From contig DIYP01000006.1 in NCBI GenBank assembly GCA_002427735.1, forward strand, positions 1-64,000: a stretch of DNA of 64,000 nucleotides, read 5' to 3'. The position numbers were made by a program, and so were the translations under genes. The number at the start of each line of letters is the position of its first letter. Within the stretch, counting starts at the first letter, position 1. A model generated the notes under the pieces. It worked only from the letters and a program-made list of their open reading frames with translations, was not told the DNA's origin and made no database searches. The DNA comes from Flavobacteriales bacterium UBA6051 (GTDB lineage: Bacteria; Bacteroidota; Bacteroidia; Flavobacteriales_D; Crocinitomicaceae). This document shows, piece after piece, positions 1 through 10,474 of this stretch.

Positions 1-104
1 TCGAACGCCATTTCTAAAAACTGAAAGAGTTCGCCGTGTAAAAGCAAGCCAAGTACTTTGTATTGTTCCTCGTTTAATTTATGGTTGATCCTCTTTGTCC
101 TCAT
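1..104 (-). CDS. Partial hypothetical protein (5' end only)
   Basis: The reverse strand reads from an ATG at 104 to the window edge without a stop, giving 34 residues beginning MRTKRINHKLNEEQ. The stretch is basic then helical, with a hydrophobic LGLLL segment. The rest of the gene lies outside the window, so no family can be named. It is divergent from the RHS gene, with about 230 bp between their starts. It could be a chance reading frame, since only 104 bases are visible. Confidence 0.4.
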   Translation of the reverse strand, partial: MRTKRINHKLNEEQYKVLGLLLHGELFQFLEMAF

Positions 105-166
105 CTTTTCTATTCTCACTATTTGAGGGTGATAATGGCGCAAATATAATTACATGTACCCATCAA

Positions 167-198
167 AAACCACGTAAAACTACGTGGTTTATTTTTTT
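167..198. terminator. Perfect hairpin followed by T-run
   Basis: Ten-base arms AAACCACGTA and TACGTGGTTT flank a 4-base loop and are followed by AT and a run of seven T, the form of a rho-independent terminator on the + strand. It lies between two divergent genes, so there is no obvious upstream + gene for it to end. It may act as an attenuator in the RHS leader or be left over from a lost gene. The nearby text aaaccacggg repeats part of the arm. Confidence 0.5.
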
Positions 199-334
199 AA
201 ACCACGGGTTTCTACTCGTTTTTTTACCGGAATGAATGTAGAGTTTTGTGTCTTGAATTGAAGTGATTCGATTAACGAACAGAACAGAAATAGATTACGC
301 ACTACCAAGGTAACTTGGGCATAAAACAAAATAC

Positions 335-3300
335 ATGAGAATACTCGGCTTAACAATTCTTTTCAGCGCTCTTGCGACAATTACATTTGGACAATCAGCT
401 CCACAAAAAACATTTTCTGAAAGATTAGACGGAATTCAAGCTTCAGGAAAAGAACTGACGAAGAATGCTTCCACGGATAATTCATCAATAGGACAAGCTG
501 GTAATTTAAGCACATCGATTCCATTGGTAAATGTTAAATCAAGGACACTGGAATTTCCGCTTCAGCTTCAATACACCGCTGGAATTAAAGTTGACCAAAA
601 AAGTGGTCCTGTTGGTCTTGGGTGGACAATGCCTGTTGGAAGTATTTTACGCGATTATGGAGCATTTGAACCTGATTACACATCTACTTCTGGAGAGGGT
701 AAAATGTGGAACACTAATGGGGGGACAACTGGGTATTTGAACCCAGGCGGGAACTCTATTAATCCATTGACCCACAATGAAGCTCTTGGATATGGTGCTG
801 TTGACGTTGACGGGATGAATATGGGTCTTAACGACGAATATCACGTTAGTGTGCCCGGATTTATTGGAGGAACTTTTTGGAATAAAAGCACACTTGGAGC
901 AAGTCATTCATGGACGTGGGATGGATACGAGCGATGGAATGTAAATACACAGGCTAAGACATTTGTTATTGATCAGGAGTTTACCAGAATTAATGAGATG
1001 AATCTATTTGATTGTCCTAACTGTACAAATAAAAGTTACTTTGGAACGACAGGGAGTTATGCTGCGGCAATCGGTGTTTTTCCATATGTAGAGAATGGAG
1101 AGGCAAGGATTCCTACTTCCATTCCAGCATTTGGAAATGAACTTCTAGTGAAATATGAAGATTTCGAAGAGTTTACCATCACTGACGATCGTGGAATGAC
1201 CTACGTTTTTGGACGTCCGCTGAGAGGGCAGAAGTTTGTTTTTTCCGATAATCCTTATTGGTCTACTTCTAGCGATGCTTCATTCTCGCAGAGCGACTCA
1301 CCAAAAGGTAACTTTTGGAAGGTTGATTATATCGCAGAGTGGCTAATAACGGAGATTCGTTCCGCGGATTATGAAGATCTGAATGGAAATGGAGTAGCAG
1401 ATGACGATGATGCCGGAGACTGGATTCGATTTGAATATACAGATCAACTTCAGGTTGTTGAAACGATACCAATGAGCATTGGCGGTAAAATGGAAAGATC
1501 TGTTCCTAAGCATAGAGAATGGAGCTCATTCTCTCAAACAGATCAAGCCTCTTCTCTCATGAGGGAACGAGCATATTTGACTAAGATAGTTACGCCGTTA
1601 CAAGAATTAGATTTTACGATTTCTGAACGTTTTGATGTTGATCATGATTACTTCTCTAAACCTGCTAACAAGGATGGCAGCACTTTCTATTTCGAAGACA
1701 GGGAGTTCAGTTCAACTGGTTCGGGCGGAGATGAAACCGACTTTGATATATACTATCCAATTGAAACGATGAAGTACGATACTGTTAAGGTTTATTCTCG
1801 TGTAATGGATAAGTTATTGTATCCTGACGAAAACCTTTTAACAGGAGCGGTTTTATTGAACTATGCTGCTAAAGGATCTTCGGATGAACTTGCTGTTTCC
1901 GATTATCTCATCCGAAATAATGATGATACACCAAAACTGAAAACTAACGGTGAAGAGGTAGGTAAACCATCAGATGGGACGTTTAGCGTTTCTCAATGCA
2001 ATGATTCGCTGAACAAACGAGGAAAGACTACGCTGCTTTCAATAGATCTTCTTGATGGGGAAATGAACCCACAGACTAAGACAAGTTACACCTTCGATTA
2101 TGGTTATAACCCAGATTATTCGGAGGTTCATAAACGTGAAATAATGAGAAAATGGGCATTCCCATCTATTCGTCAGTCAGGAAGTCCCGAAGCAAATGCT
2201 AAAGCCACATCAGAACTGCCTTATGATGAATTAGTGCTTTCATCAAATGGAACGACTTATTCAACCGTCAATCATACCACATTAGAGTCTGATGAGTTTC
2301 TAATAGACTTTCCATATAATGAAACATATTACAAGTTAGAATCAAGTGCTACTCCTTTTCAATTGCAGCTCTTTGTTGTTAGTGAAAACCCACAACATGG
2401 CACACTGGCGCGCGTATCGGAAGTGGCAACTCAGCCACTCACACCGATCAAAGACCAAAATGGTTATCTCTATGCAGATTTATGTGATGTTTGTCCTTCT
2501 GCCTGGAGTTTAACCTCTATTACTCATCCAAGTGGTGCAATCCAGACCTTTGAATATGAAAAGGCGACATTTGATTACGCTTACGACAAGGATAAGTGGT
2601 CATTTGACGAAACAGAAATACCACTTATTAAAGACTACAATAGTCTTGCTAAAGAACGTTCGATTTCGCAGGATGCTTACAATCGATACGCAAACAGTAA
2701 TTATTTGTATAACTCCTTTAGTAAATGGAAAGAGCTTTGTGCTTCCTATGAAGTGGAAATGCCAGGATTCCTTGGGATTCGTCTTAAGAAAATGACGATG
2801 GATGATCGCATTAATCCGGTGGTTGAGACGAATTATACCTACGGAGATGGACACGTAACAGCTCTTCCTTCAGATTTTCTTGCCAACTATTTACAAGGCT
2901 TCAATTCCTTCTTAATGAAAGAGCGTCATAAGCACGAATGGGAAAATCCACTTTATATGTTTGGAATGCTGGCTGCACTACCAGGCTTCACCAACGACTA
3001 TAATTTAAAGATGCCCCAAGCTTCTAAGTCAAACCTTCAGCTTGATGATTATAACAGCACTTTATTTTATGAAACAATTGATAATGTACTTGTCGACAAC
3101 TCGTTCACTAGAAGAGTTTACTCGAATACAGGAGGAAACATTGATTATTCTTACCCAAATTACGAGGTATATTGTACGCGTCTGCCTCAAGGTGGAAGCG
3201 ATGGGAATTTTGTGCTAGGAGGTAATGCTAACAATACTGATCCTATCTTATTGAGTCGTATCGACTATTTTGAATCAGGTCAAACTTCACCTTATAAATC

Positions 3301-6300
3301 GAAAACATATGAGCATACTTTTGTATACGATCAATTTATAGACTTATTGATCGATTATGGTTCAGGGAGCAATACACTTGAGCTCTACAATAATCAATTC
3401 GAAATATGGCTGCCTGTTTCAGATCTTGGGTGGGATGGGTTTAATTATTGGATAAATGGAACAGATATTGGACCACAGACTGCATCTAACTTTACGACAT
3501 GGTCGCGTATTGATGGTCAGGTTGACGCTCCGGCATTTGGGTACGATAAGGGGCAGTTAGTTGATGAATCTGCATCGATTACTTCTACCAACGCTTTATT
3601 CCAAAAGTGGGGACAGAGAAAAGTTCTTTTAGATAAAGAGATCGAAAATTATAAAGGGCTCATTACAACAAAGGAGTTCACGTATGATTTGAATGATTAT
3701 TATCTCAAACAAGAGAGTGCATCAGCAAGTTTCACTAATGAAGTTTACATCACAACGTACGAATATGCCAATGAATCTTACAATGGAATAACAACGTTAT
3801 TTGATACTAAGAACATGTTAATGTTGCCTTGTAAGGTAAATAAGTACTTGAACTCGGTACAAGATGCCAATATTATCAGCGCAGAGATAACGACTTATGA
3901 TTATACAAGTTTTTCTACCCCAAGACCTCTTGCGAGTTATCAATTGGAAAAACCATTATCTGCTAGCGGAACATGCACTTTAGAACCGTTTTCATTTGCA
4001 ATGGCGAATAACCCTTATTGGCGCAAAAAACAATCTTTCCCATTAGATTATAACAACGAAGGTGCTTTAGTATTAGGAAAGGAAAATAGATTATATGAGA
4101 AAACAGTATTTGGTAGTAACAACGGTTTAAACAAGGCAAGTTTTTCTTACCCCCTTCATTCATTTGATGCTACCTATACTGGTTTTGAAGATTTGGATGG
4201 GCGCTACATGATAGACGATTGGACAAACACTAATTACAAAGATGAAAGTTGGTTCGTAGATGAAAAAAAGGATATCAATGAGCCAGCTTATTCATATCAA
4301 TTAGGAAACAATCCATGCCATTCGCCTACTACCTCCTGCATTCCAGATGACAGACATTTGAATGTTGTTACCATTGATAATCTCAATGGTGTAGAAGTTG
4401 GTGACCTTGTGGAAATCGAATTGATTCCATCAGTCAACGCCGCAACTTCTACAAACATTTTAGCAACAACGATTGTTGAAGGCATTTATCCTACGATTGA
4501 TTATTACAACCCTCCTGGGGGTGGGAATATAAACGTAAAGGACTATATCGTTTGTTTTACAGATTTATTGGATTATCCTGACGCAATTACCTTAAGCTCT
4601 TGTGGAACAGTTAACCCAATGGTGCATGCACAGTATACTTTAGATGACACCAAGTTTAAGGTAATAACTCCTAAATACACGCTTTCGGATCGATATGCAA
4701 GAACGGGACAATATAGCTATCAGCTTCAAACTCAGCGCGACATCAATGATCCTTATAAAAAGACGCCCATTCGTCCAGTTAAGATAGAGGCGATGTCAGC
4801 GGGAAGTGAATGTATTACGGCATCACCATCTTCGGCAAAGTCTTCTCCAGAACTCATAACTGATTGTTTTTGGAAGTACGAGGCGAGTTTGTGGTTGAAC
4901 TTCTCACAGGATTTAGTAACGACTGTTCCGGCAGGGTCTGCAGTTCAGAAAAGTGCAGACGCCAATGCTGATGCTATCTATCGCAGAGAACCTGTTACTG
5001 ATGTTCAAAATAGTTCACGAGTTAAGATTATCTGTGACATCTGGAATAGTGATAGAAGTTTATTAGTGGATCAGTACATTTATTACCCTGAAAACTTATC
5101 AGCACATTGGCAACAGTATACCGTTGATATTCCGGTAAGAAGGGGTGGGCAGCGCTGGTTGGATGTTTATGTGGTGAATGAAAAAGCACAGCACGGAACA
5201 ATTAATACGCAAGATTCAAAGTCACTTTTTGTCGATGACATTTGTGTATACCCAAAAGGCTCAAAGTATCGTTACTCTACATTCGATAAGTTTACCAATG
5301 TCACTTTTGATGTGAACAACGATGATGTCTTTACCGAGACAGTTTACGATCAAAAAGGACGACCTATTATTGAGAAGAATTCCTATGCAACGGTTGTATC
5401 GGAAATGGAATACTTTGAAAATCCGACATGGCTCAATCAAATGAATCATATTACTCAGCGTCAATGGGTAGATAATGGTTCATACAATGAAACGCGCTAT
5501 TATCTGGATGGCCTTGGTAAAACAAAGCAGGTCATGACAGCCGATATTGACAAGAATGCACGTATTGTTTCAGAAACACATCTGTACAACAATAAAGGAC
5601 AGGCTTACCGTTCATATAAACCTTATGCGCTTTCTGGTTCAGGGTTTGGCGATGGTCACAATGTGGCGTACGATGCTAAGACGCAAGCACTGCATGGGTC
5701 GAACTATGCATTTACAACTGTGAATTACGAAGCGTGGCCAGAGGAGCGTGTTTCCTCTGTTCAACCACCAAGAACCAATGCGGAAAGCACTATTTCTGCA
5801 TCTCAAAGTGATTATGTTTCATCTTCACCATTAACGCATCCATACATGCTGTCTAATAACGTTTTCCCGTCTGGGACAATGTTGATTCACGAAACAGTTG
5901 ATGCACTCGGCAATAAGGTTTGGACTTACATGGACAACCTTGGTCGTGTGATTATGGAAGAACATGAAATAGGAAATGATTATACGCAAAATACAGATGG
6001 TTCAATTACAGATCTTGGTACTGGATACACCACATCAAGAACATGGTTTGTGTATGATCCTGCTGGAAATATTGTAAAAGTGGTAGACCCCAATGGTAAG
6101 GAAACCACATATACATATAATAGCCTTGGTGTAGTTACCCAAAAAGTATCCGCTGATGAAGGAATCGCTTCTATGCAATATGATAAGTATGGACAAGTGC
6201 GATTTACACGCAATTCGAAAGATGATGCTGCAGTAAGTTCGAATACATGGGGTACAGATCAATTCTCCTATATGAAGTATGATGAATGGGGAAGAGCTAT

Positions 6301-8953
6301 CGAAGCTGGTTTTATGAACGCAGCTCCAGCTGACCCTACAGGTGTCTTTACATCGACTGTTTTCTTTGCTGACACAGCGTATCTCAACGATCAAGAGTTC
6401 CCTGATGCTGCTAGTCCATTAGTGCAGGTACACACAACCATGACCTATGATGGTTCTCGTGACCAGTTCAATAGCGATAAAGTCTTGAGTACCTCCGTGA
6501 TGAGTAATCATACGTATGCCGCGTCGCTAATGACCTACAGTGCTGGAACAACGGATACAAAGCACTTCACTTATATGGCAGATGGTCAGGCTGCGAAAGT
6601 CGAATATGAATATGACGGTTTGGCGAACATGCACAGTTTTGAGCCGGTGTATAACAGCAGAAGAATTGCGGTAGGTAAAAAGTACACCCACCCAACCAAT
6701 AGTTTGTGGAATTTTGAATGGAGCAATGAATTGGATGACCTTGGAAGAATCAATAAGACCTCTACCACGCACAATAGTGCAGCCACAGAACATGGTACGT
6801 ATTACTATGATGTGCTCGGCAACCTATTAATGAGAGGAATTGGAAATACAGGCAACCAGCTTGATCCTCATATGGACTATCAAGTGACGAAATGGGACAT
6901 TCGTGATCAAATCGAACATTTCATTTCCAAAGATTTCCGATTTGGCTTAGAGCACGACGTGAATGGTAATATCATCAGTCAATATTGGAGTAACGAGCAT
7001 TTTGATCCAACAACAGGCAGTACGAGTGATATTCATAAGTACAGCTATTCTTATGATGAAATGACACGTTTGATAGCGGCAGATTACTCTGAAACAAGTG
7101 TGAGTGGTGATCCTTTTGCCTACTTTGATAATATTTCTGATGCACTGCCGAATGACTTTGATTGCAGCGTAAATGAAGTAGAATTTGATGTAGTCTTTGA
7201 TCCTATTTTTAGTGAAATGGATGATAATATTGCCAATCGGGTGAATGTGACACAATCATCTCAGGTTATTAACTCTTTGGGCGTTCTAAAGGTAGAGTAC
7301 CTGGCCAACAATGTACCCTACGCCATAATGACTGGACAGGAAATCGATCTATTCTTGACCGACTACATTACCGCTGCAAGCGTTGGGAGAGGGAATCCAC
7401 TTGCATGGGAGAAGTACCGTGCTGACCAGCTTAATGATACAGAGCACTTAAATGCACTCAATGGAAGCGCTACACCTGCTTTGTTGAAGTATACGAAAAT
7501 TGCTCTTGGAAACATCTTGTATGTTCCAGCAGTGAATTGTGACCCGAATCCGAATGCAACGATCTACGGTTATTTGCCTACGTTCCCATACCCAACATCT
7601 ACAACGAATACAACTCCTTACGATGTCGCGGTTTGGTATTCAGAGAATGGAAACATCACTGATTTGAATAGAAATGATGATGCTGGGGTTAGAACAGAAC
7701 AAGACTACACCTATGGTGTTGCGACGAAAAATCAGTTGACAACAGTTAATTGGACAGTTTCTGGAGTACCCAATGCAACACATAACTACCAATATGATTT
7801 GACAGGGAATTTACTGGATGACCCGCGTAATGGCGTGACCAATATTGATTATATTAGCTTTAACAATATGCCACAATCCATTACAAACGGGTCTGGAACG
7901 ACAGAATATCGTTATGATGCCAACAATACACGTTCGGTAAAAGAGCTTGGTGTGAATGATGTAGAGTATTACATGGACGGTGTTATTCTGGACGAAAATG
8001 GGGATGTTCTCAGTTATGCAACACCAGAAGGTTATGCTATTCCTGTTTCAAGCTCTGTGCGCTATTTCTACTATGGTAAAGACTGGTTGGGAACGAACCG
8101 TGCTGTATACGCAGCCTCAGGTCTTCTGAAAAATGTTACCGATCATTATCCATTTGGAGAAAGAATGCCGGGACGTTGGTATGTTTCAACCAATGATGAA
8201 GGAAAACGCTACCAGTTTACAGGGCATGAATATGATGGAGACACTGAATATGGTTATCATGGTGCTCGCTACTATAACCGAGAATTAGGAAAGTATATGA
8301 GTGTTGACCCACTGGCTTCAAAGTTCTTTGGCTGGAGCGCTTACAATTACACCATGAACAACCCAATTAACATGATCGATCCTGATGGGAAAGCCCCTGA
8401 TTGGATTGATAATGGCGATGGAACATATACTGCAGAAGCTGGAGATAGCCAATGGACTTTATATGACCAACACCTCGCGGATAAAGGCATGACTTGGGAG
8501 GATACTAAAAGTCTATTTAAAGAAGGAGAGATTATTACTCCAGGAAGTACTAAACGAGTTTTTGATACGGGGTCCTCTGAAATGTTAGAAGTATTATATG
8601 AAGAAGAAAGTGCCCTGATAAATCAAATAGAAACTGCCACGAAAAGAGTTCAAAAAGCGAAAAGGGTATCTCAGGATTATCATGAAAGAATTGTCAATCA
8701 TGAAAAGCTTCAAGAATTGAAGGACGAAATTGATTTAGATCAGCCAGCTAGCGGTTCAACAGACCCAAAAAACGGACCTAAATTTGGACAAATGCTCCAA
8801 CCAGAGAACCCTAATGTTGTTAAGTGGAAGGAAGGTAGAGATAAATGGAGTAAACATCAAAACAAATATGAACAGCGTTTGGATTCATTGAAAAGAGAAT
8901 TAGAAGGAGTAAGAATTATTATTAAGCGCTTAGATCCCATAGTTCCTAAGTAA
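335..8953 (+). CDS. Giant secreted RHS/YD-repeat protein with variable C-terminal tip
   Basis: The 2872-aa protein starts with a clear Sec signal peptide (MRILGLTILFSALATITFGQ). Residues about 30-1650 form a large extracellular part seen in Bacteroidota RHS proteins. YD-type repeats (for example TVYDQKGRPI and STVYDxxG-like units) run from about 1665 to 2580. The RHS-associated core follows: HYPFGERMPG near 2604, YQFTGHEYD, ARYYNRELGKYMSVDPL and NPINMIDPDG ending near 2685. After DPDG comes a tip of about 187 residues with a LysM-like start (YTAEAGDSQWTLYDQH) and a Lys/Glu-rich coiled coil. No known nuclease or other toxin motif is recognisable. RHS shells usually encapsulate a C-terminal effector, so this tip is inferred to be an effector or a surface-binding module. 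The stop overlaps the start of the next gene (TAATG), implying translational coupling. No type VI VgrG or PAAR gene is nearby. Confidence 0.9.
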   Translation: MRILGLTILFSALATITFGQSAPQKTFSERLDGIQASGKELTKNASTDNSSIGQAGNLSTSIPLVNVKSRTLEFPLQLQYTAGIKVDQKSGPVGLGWTMPVGSILRDYGAFEPDYTSTSGEGKMWNTNGGTTGYLNPGGNSINPLTHNEALGYGAVDVDGMNMGLNDEYHVSVPGFIGGTFWNKSTLGASHSWTWDGYERWNVNTQAKTFVIDQEFTRINEMNLFDCPNCTNKSYFGTTGSYAAAIGVFPYVENGEARIPTSIPAFGNELLVKYEDFEEFTITDDRGMTYVFGRPLRGQKFVFSDNPYWSTSSDASFSQSDSPKGNFWKVDYIAEWLITEIRSADYEDLNGNGVADDDDAGDWIRFEYTDQLQVVETIPMSIGGKMERSVPKHREWSSFSQTDQASSLMRERAYLTKIVTPLQELDFTISERFDVDHDYFSKPANKDGSTFYFEDREFSSTGSGGDETDFDIYYPIETMKYDTVKVYSRVMDKLLYPDENLLTGAVLLNYAAKGSSDELAVSDYLIRNNDDTPKLKTNGEEVGKPSDGTFSVSQCNDSLNKRGKTTLLSIDLLDGEMNPQTKTSYTFDYGYNPDYSEVHKREIMRKWAFPSIRQSGSPEANAKATSELPYDELVLSSNGTTYSTVNHTTLESDEFLIDFPYNETYYKLESSATPFQLQLFVVSENPQHGTLARVSEVATQPLTPIKDQNGYLYADLCDVCPSAWSLTSITHPSGAIQTFEYEKATFDYAYDKDKWSFDETEIPLIKDYNSLAKERSISQDAYNRYANSNYLYNSFSKWKELCASYEVEMPGFLGIRLKKMTMDDRINPVVETNYTYGDGHVTALPSDFLANYLQGFNSFLMKERHKHEWENPLYMFGMLAALPGFTNDYNLKMPQASKSNLQLDDYNSTLFYETIDNVLVDNSFTRRVYSNTGGNIDYSYPNYEVYCTRLPQGGSDGNFVLGGNANNTDPILLSRIDYFESGQTSPYKSKTYEHTFVYDQFIDLLIDYGSGSNTLELYNNQFEIWLPVSDLGWDGFNYWINGTDIGPQTASNFTTWSRIDGQVDAPAFGYDKGQLVDESASITSTNALFQKWGQRKVLLDKEIENYKGLITTKEFTYDLNDYYLKQESASASFTNEVYITTYEYANESYNGITTLFDTKNMLMLPCKVNKYLNSVQDANIISAEITTYDYTSFSTPRPLASYQLEKPLSASGTCTLEPFSFAMANNPYWRKKQSFPLDYNNEGALVLGKENRLYEKTVFGSNNGLNKASFSYPLHSFDATYTGFEDLDGRYMIDDWTNTNYKDESWFVDEKKDINEPAYSYQLGNNPCHSPTTSCIPDDRHLNVVTIDNLNGVEVGDLVEIELIPSVNAATSTNILATTIVEGIYPTIDYYNPPGGGNINVKDYIVCFTDLLDYPDAITLSSCGTVNPMVHAQYTLDDTKFKVITPKYTLSDRYARTGQYSYQLQTQRDINDPYKKTPIRPVKIEAMSAGSECITASPSSAKSSPELITDCFWKYEASLWLNFSQDLVTTVPAGSAVQKSADANADAIYRREPVTDVQNSSRVKIICDIWNSDRSLLVDQYIYYPENLSAHWQQYTVDIPVRRGGQRWLDVYVVNEKAQHGTINTQDSKSLFVDDICVYPKGSKYRYSTFDKFTNVTFDVNNDDVFTETVYDQKGRPIIEKNSYATVVSEMEYFENPTWLNQMNHITQRQWVDNGSYNETRYYLDGLGKTKQVMTADIDKNARIVSETHLYNNKGQAYRSYKPYALSGSGFGDGHNVAYDAKTQALHGSNYAFTTVNYEAWPEERVSSVQPPRTNAESTISASQSDYVSSSPLTHPYMLSNNVFPSGTMLIHETVDALGNKVWTYMDNLGRVIMEEHEIGNDYTQNTDGSITDLGTGYTTSRTWFVYDPAGNIVKVVDPNGKETTYTYNSLGVVTQKVSADEGIASMQYDKYGQVRFTRNSKDDAAVSSNTWGTDQFSYMKYDEWGRAIEAGFMNAAPADPTGVFTSTVFFADTAYLNDQEFPDAASPLVQVHTTMTYDGSRDQFNSDKVLSTSVMSNHTYAASLMTYSAGTTDTKHFTYMADGQAAKVEYEYDGLANMHSFEPVYNSRRIAVGKKYTHPTNSLWNFEWSNELDDLGRINKTSTTHNSAATEHGTYYYDVLGNLLMRGIGNTGNQLDPHMDYQVTKWDIRDQIEHFISKDFRFGLEHDVNGNIISQYWSNEHFDPTTGSTSDIHKYSYSYDEMTRLIAADYSETSVSGDPFAYFDNISDALPNDFDCSVNEVEFDVVFDPIFSEMDDNIANRVNVTQSSQVINSLGVLKVEYLANNVPYAIMTGQEIDLFLTDYITAASVGRGNPLAWEKYRADQLNDTEHLNALNGSATPALLKYTKIALGNILYVPAVNCDPNPNATIYGYLPTFPYPTSTTNTTPYDVAVWYSENGNITDLNRNDDAGVRTEQDYTYGVATKNQLTTVNWTVSGVPNATHNYQYDLTGNLLDDPRNGVTNIDYISFNNMPQSITNGSGTTEYRYDANNTRSVKELGVNDVEYYMDGVILDENGDVLSYATPEGYAIPVSSSVRYFYYGKDWLGTNRAVYAASGLLKNVTDHYPFGERMPGRWYVSTNDEGKRYQFTGHEYDGDTEYGYHGARYYNRELGKYMSVDPLASKFFGWSAYNYTMNNPINMIDPDGKAPDWIDNGDGTYTAEAGDSQWTLYDQHLADKGMTWEDTKSLFKEGEIITPGSTKRVFDTGSSEMLEVLYEEESALINQIETATKRVQKAKRVSQDYHERIVNHEKLQELKDEIDLDQPASGSTDPKNGPKFGQMLQPENPNVVKWKEGRDKWSKHQNKYEQRLDSLKRELEGVRIIIKRLDPIVPK

Positions 8954-9624
8954 TGTCTGAGTTAATGAAATCAAAATTTTCATTAAGTATTTTTAAGGCA
9001 GTCGTAGTTACGGCTGCCTATTACGCTCTATTTGCCCTACTTAGTTTTACTACTTCGACAATTTACAATAGCATCGAATTCAATTGGGAGCTTAGTTTTC
9101 AAAATTTACTCTGGACGTACTCCCTTAGCAATCTTCTATACGTTTTGATATTCGCTTCGGTTGTACTTTTGTATTTATTTCGAATTGGAAAAGTTACTTT
9201 TCAACTCTCAACAAACTGGCTCACTGGAGATGTCCTATGGGGACTTTTGGCAATAGGCCTTGGTCACATTATTGTGGGCGTTCAGCCATATTTGTTTTCA
9301 AATGTGAATTGGGATTATTCCTTTACTTTATTGGATGGTTACAGAGTTCCAACATTTATTAAAGCAGTAATAGTTATACCGGTCTTAGAAGAGTTATTTT
9401 TTAGAAAGTATTTACTTCAGGGTGTTGCTAACAAGTATAATTCTCTAGTGGGATTATTTGTTTCTACCGCGCTCTTCTCCGTAGTTCACTTGCCAGGCTA
9501 TCAAAGTATGATTATAGCATTTTTAGGTGGTATAATTTCAGGAGTTCTTTACATTTATTCAAAACGACTTTCACCTTCAATATTATTTCACATTACATGG
9601 AATTTATTAGCGTTCTATGGATAG
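8953..9624 (+). CDS. CPBP-family intramembrane metalloprotease, possible RHS immunity partner
   Basis: The 223-aa protein is very hydrophobic, with about six membrane segments. It carries the three CPBP (CAAX protease/bacteriocin-processing) signatures: EELFFRKYLLQG (EExxxR), FSVVHLPG (FxxxH) and ILFHITWNLLAF (HxxxN). All expected glutamate, histidine and asparagine ligands appear present, so it may be an active glutamic/metal-type intramembrane protease. Its ATG overlaps the RHS stop codon by one base, the usual position of an immunity gene. CPBP proteins are known bacteriocin self-immunity factors, so a role in protection from the RHS tip is a reasonable inference but unproven. An alternative is processing or maturation of the exported RHS protein. 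Confidence 0.85.
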   Translation: MSELMKSKFSLSIFKAVVVTAAYYALFALLSFTTSTIYNSIEFNWELSFQNLLWTYSLSNLLYVLIFASVVLLYLFRIGKVTFQLSTNWLTGDVLWGLLAIGLGHIIVGVQPYLFSNVNWDYSFTLLDGYRVPTFIKAVIVIPVLEELFFRKYLLQGVANKYNSLVGLFVSTALFSVVHLPGYQSMIIAFLGGIISGVLYIYSKRLSPSILFHITWNLLAFYG

Positions 9625-9637
9625 TCGAACGCATTTT

Positions 9638-10189
9638 TTATTTCAATTGAATAATCCTATTCACCATTTCAAACCAGTCATTTTTATGGTGTAGTTCAAT
9701 TGTCAATTCAGGATTTATGTAAGTAATATGATAGACACTTTTATTGTCCAATGCTTCATGCAAGATATCGACAATTTCCCAAATGAAAGGGTGAGTTTTG
9801 TTCATCGCAAAAACTTTGTATTTATCTATCCCATCAATTGAATGTTTATTTGACTTAAAAATGTCCTTAATTTTAGACTTTCGTATACAAAAGTTGTCGC
9901 ACTTATTTGTTAAATCAACAGTGGACAACTTCATTATTTCTTGCAAATTTTGATGTTTGCTAGAGAGTAATAAATTACCACTTGAATACGTAGCTTTTTT
10001 TATGTTGATTTTCCATTTTAGAAAGAGGTGAAGACTAATGCTTAAATTAAACGACCATGCATTATACTGTCCTTTTATTTGACCATCTCTAGATTTAACA
10101 TACTTCTCCCAAGATTTACAGATCTCTTCATTCTGAATGTAAAATGGTGAATCCAATTCATCACTAGCTGCATTTGAAACTACTGGCAT
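9638..10189 (-). CDS. Hypothetical protein, 183 aa
   Basis: The protein is soluble-looking and rich in Lys, Asn and Ile, with no signal peptide. I do not recognise a family. It converges on the CPBP gene with only 13 bp between stops and is followed upstream by the degenerate RHS fragment. Its place between the intact RHS pair and the RHS remnant suggests accessory cargo of the RHS locus, perhaps an orphan immunity gene, but nothing in the protein itself shows this. Confidence 0.6.
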   Translation of the reverse strand: MPVVSNAASDELDSPFYIQNEEICKSWEKYVKSRDGQIKGQYNAWSFNLSISLHLFLKWKINIKKATYSSGNLLLSSKHQNLQEIMKLSTVDLTNKCDNFCIRKSKIKDIFKSNKHSIDGIDKYKVFAMNKTHPFIWEIVDILHEALDNKSVYHITYINPELTIELHHKNDWFEMVNRIIQLK

Positions 10190-10289
10190 AATACTTTCTA
10201 CTTTGATTACTATTCTTAGAGTAATTCAAAGAAAAGAATAATTTTTTTCAACAAAAAGACAGATTCTGACCTACAATTCCACCATACCA

Positions 10290-10392
10290 AATTACGACTC
10301 CTTTGGAGAAAGAATGCCAGGAATTTGGGATGTTTCAACCAATGATGAAGAAAAACCTTACCAGTTTACAGGGCATGAATGTGAAGGTGAGA
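10290..10392 (+). pseudogene. Orphan fragment of RHS core domain
   Basis: The frame reads NYDSFGERMPGIWDVSTNDEE and continues KPYQFTGHECEGE. This matches the intact RHS core at about 8145-8240, which reads HYPFGERMPGRWYVSTNDEG then KRYQFTGHEYDGD. DNA identity between the two is high over about 90 bases. The upstream part of the gene is absent, and homology stops at 10392 where a palindromic element begins. It is a decayed second RHS tip junction, as left when an RHS C-terminus is displaced by a new one. The open frame continues to 10541, but that tail is not RHS-like. Confidence 0.85.
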
Positions 10393-10398
10393 TTCCTA

Positions 10399-10474
10399 AG
10401 AGGGGAAAGCATTCCCCTCTAGGCAGGATGCGAGTTCAAAAGTTCCATGCAACTCGCGATCCTGCACCCTCTAG
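10399..10474. repeat. Two-hairpin palindromic element (REP-like)
   Basis: A 7-bp hairpin (AGAGGGG, 8-base loop, CCCCTCT) at 10399-10420 is followed by a longer imperfect one at 10423-10465. The longer arms are GCAGGATGCGAGTT and AACTCGCGATCCTGC with a 14-base loop and one bulge. The same architecture recurs at 19391-19452. It directly adjoins the RHS fragment and has replaced its downstream sequence. It could be a REP-type mobile palindrome or a terminator relic. Confidence 0.55.

Noticed and set aside
6035..6394. 119-codon frame antisense to the RHS gene
   Set aside because: It is a shadow of the repeat-rich coding strand. The composition is Cys/Ile/His-rich, with no start context.
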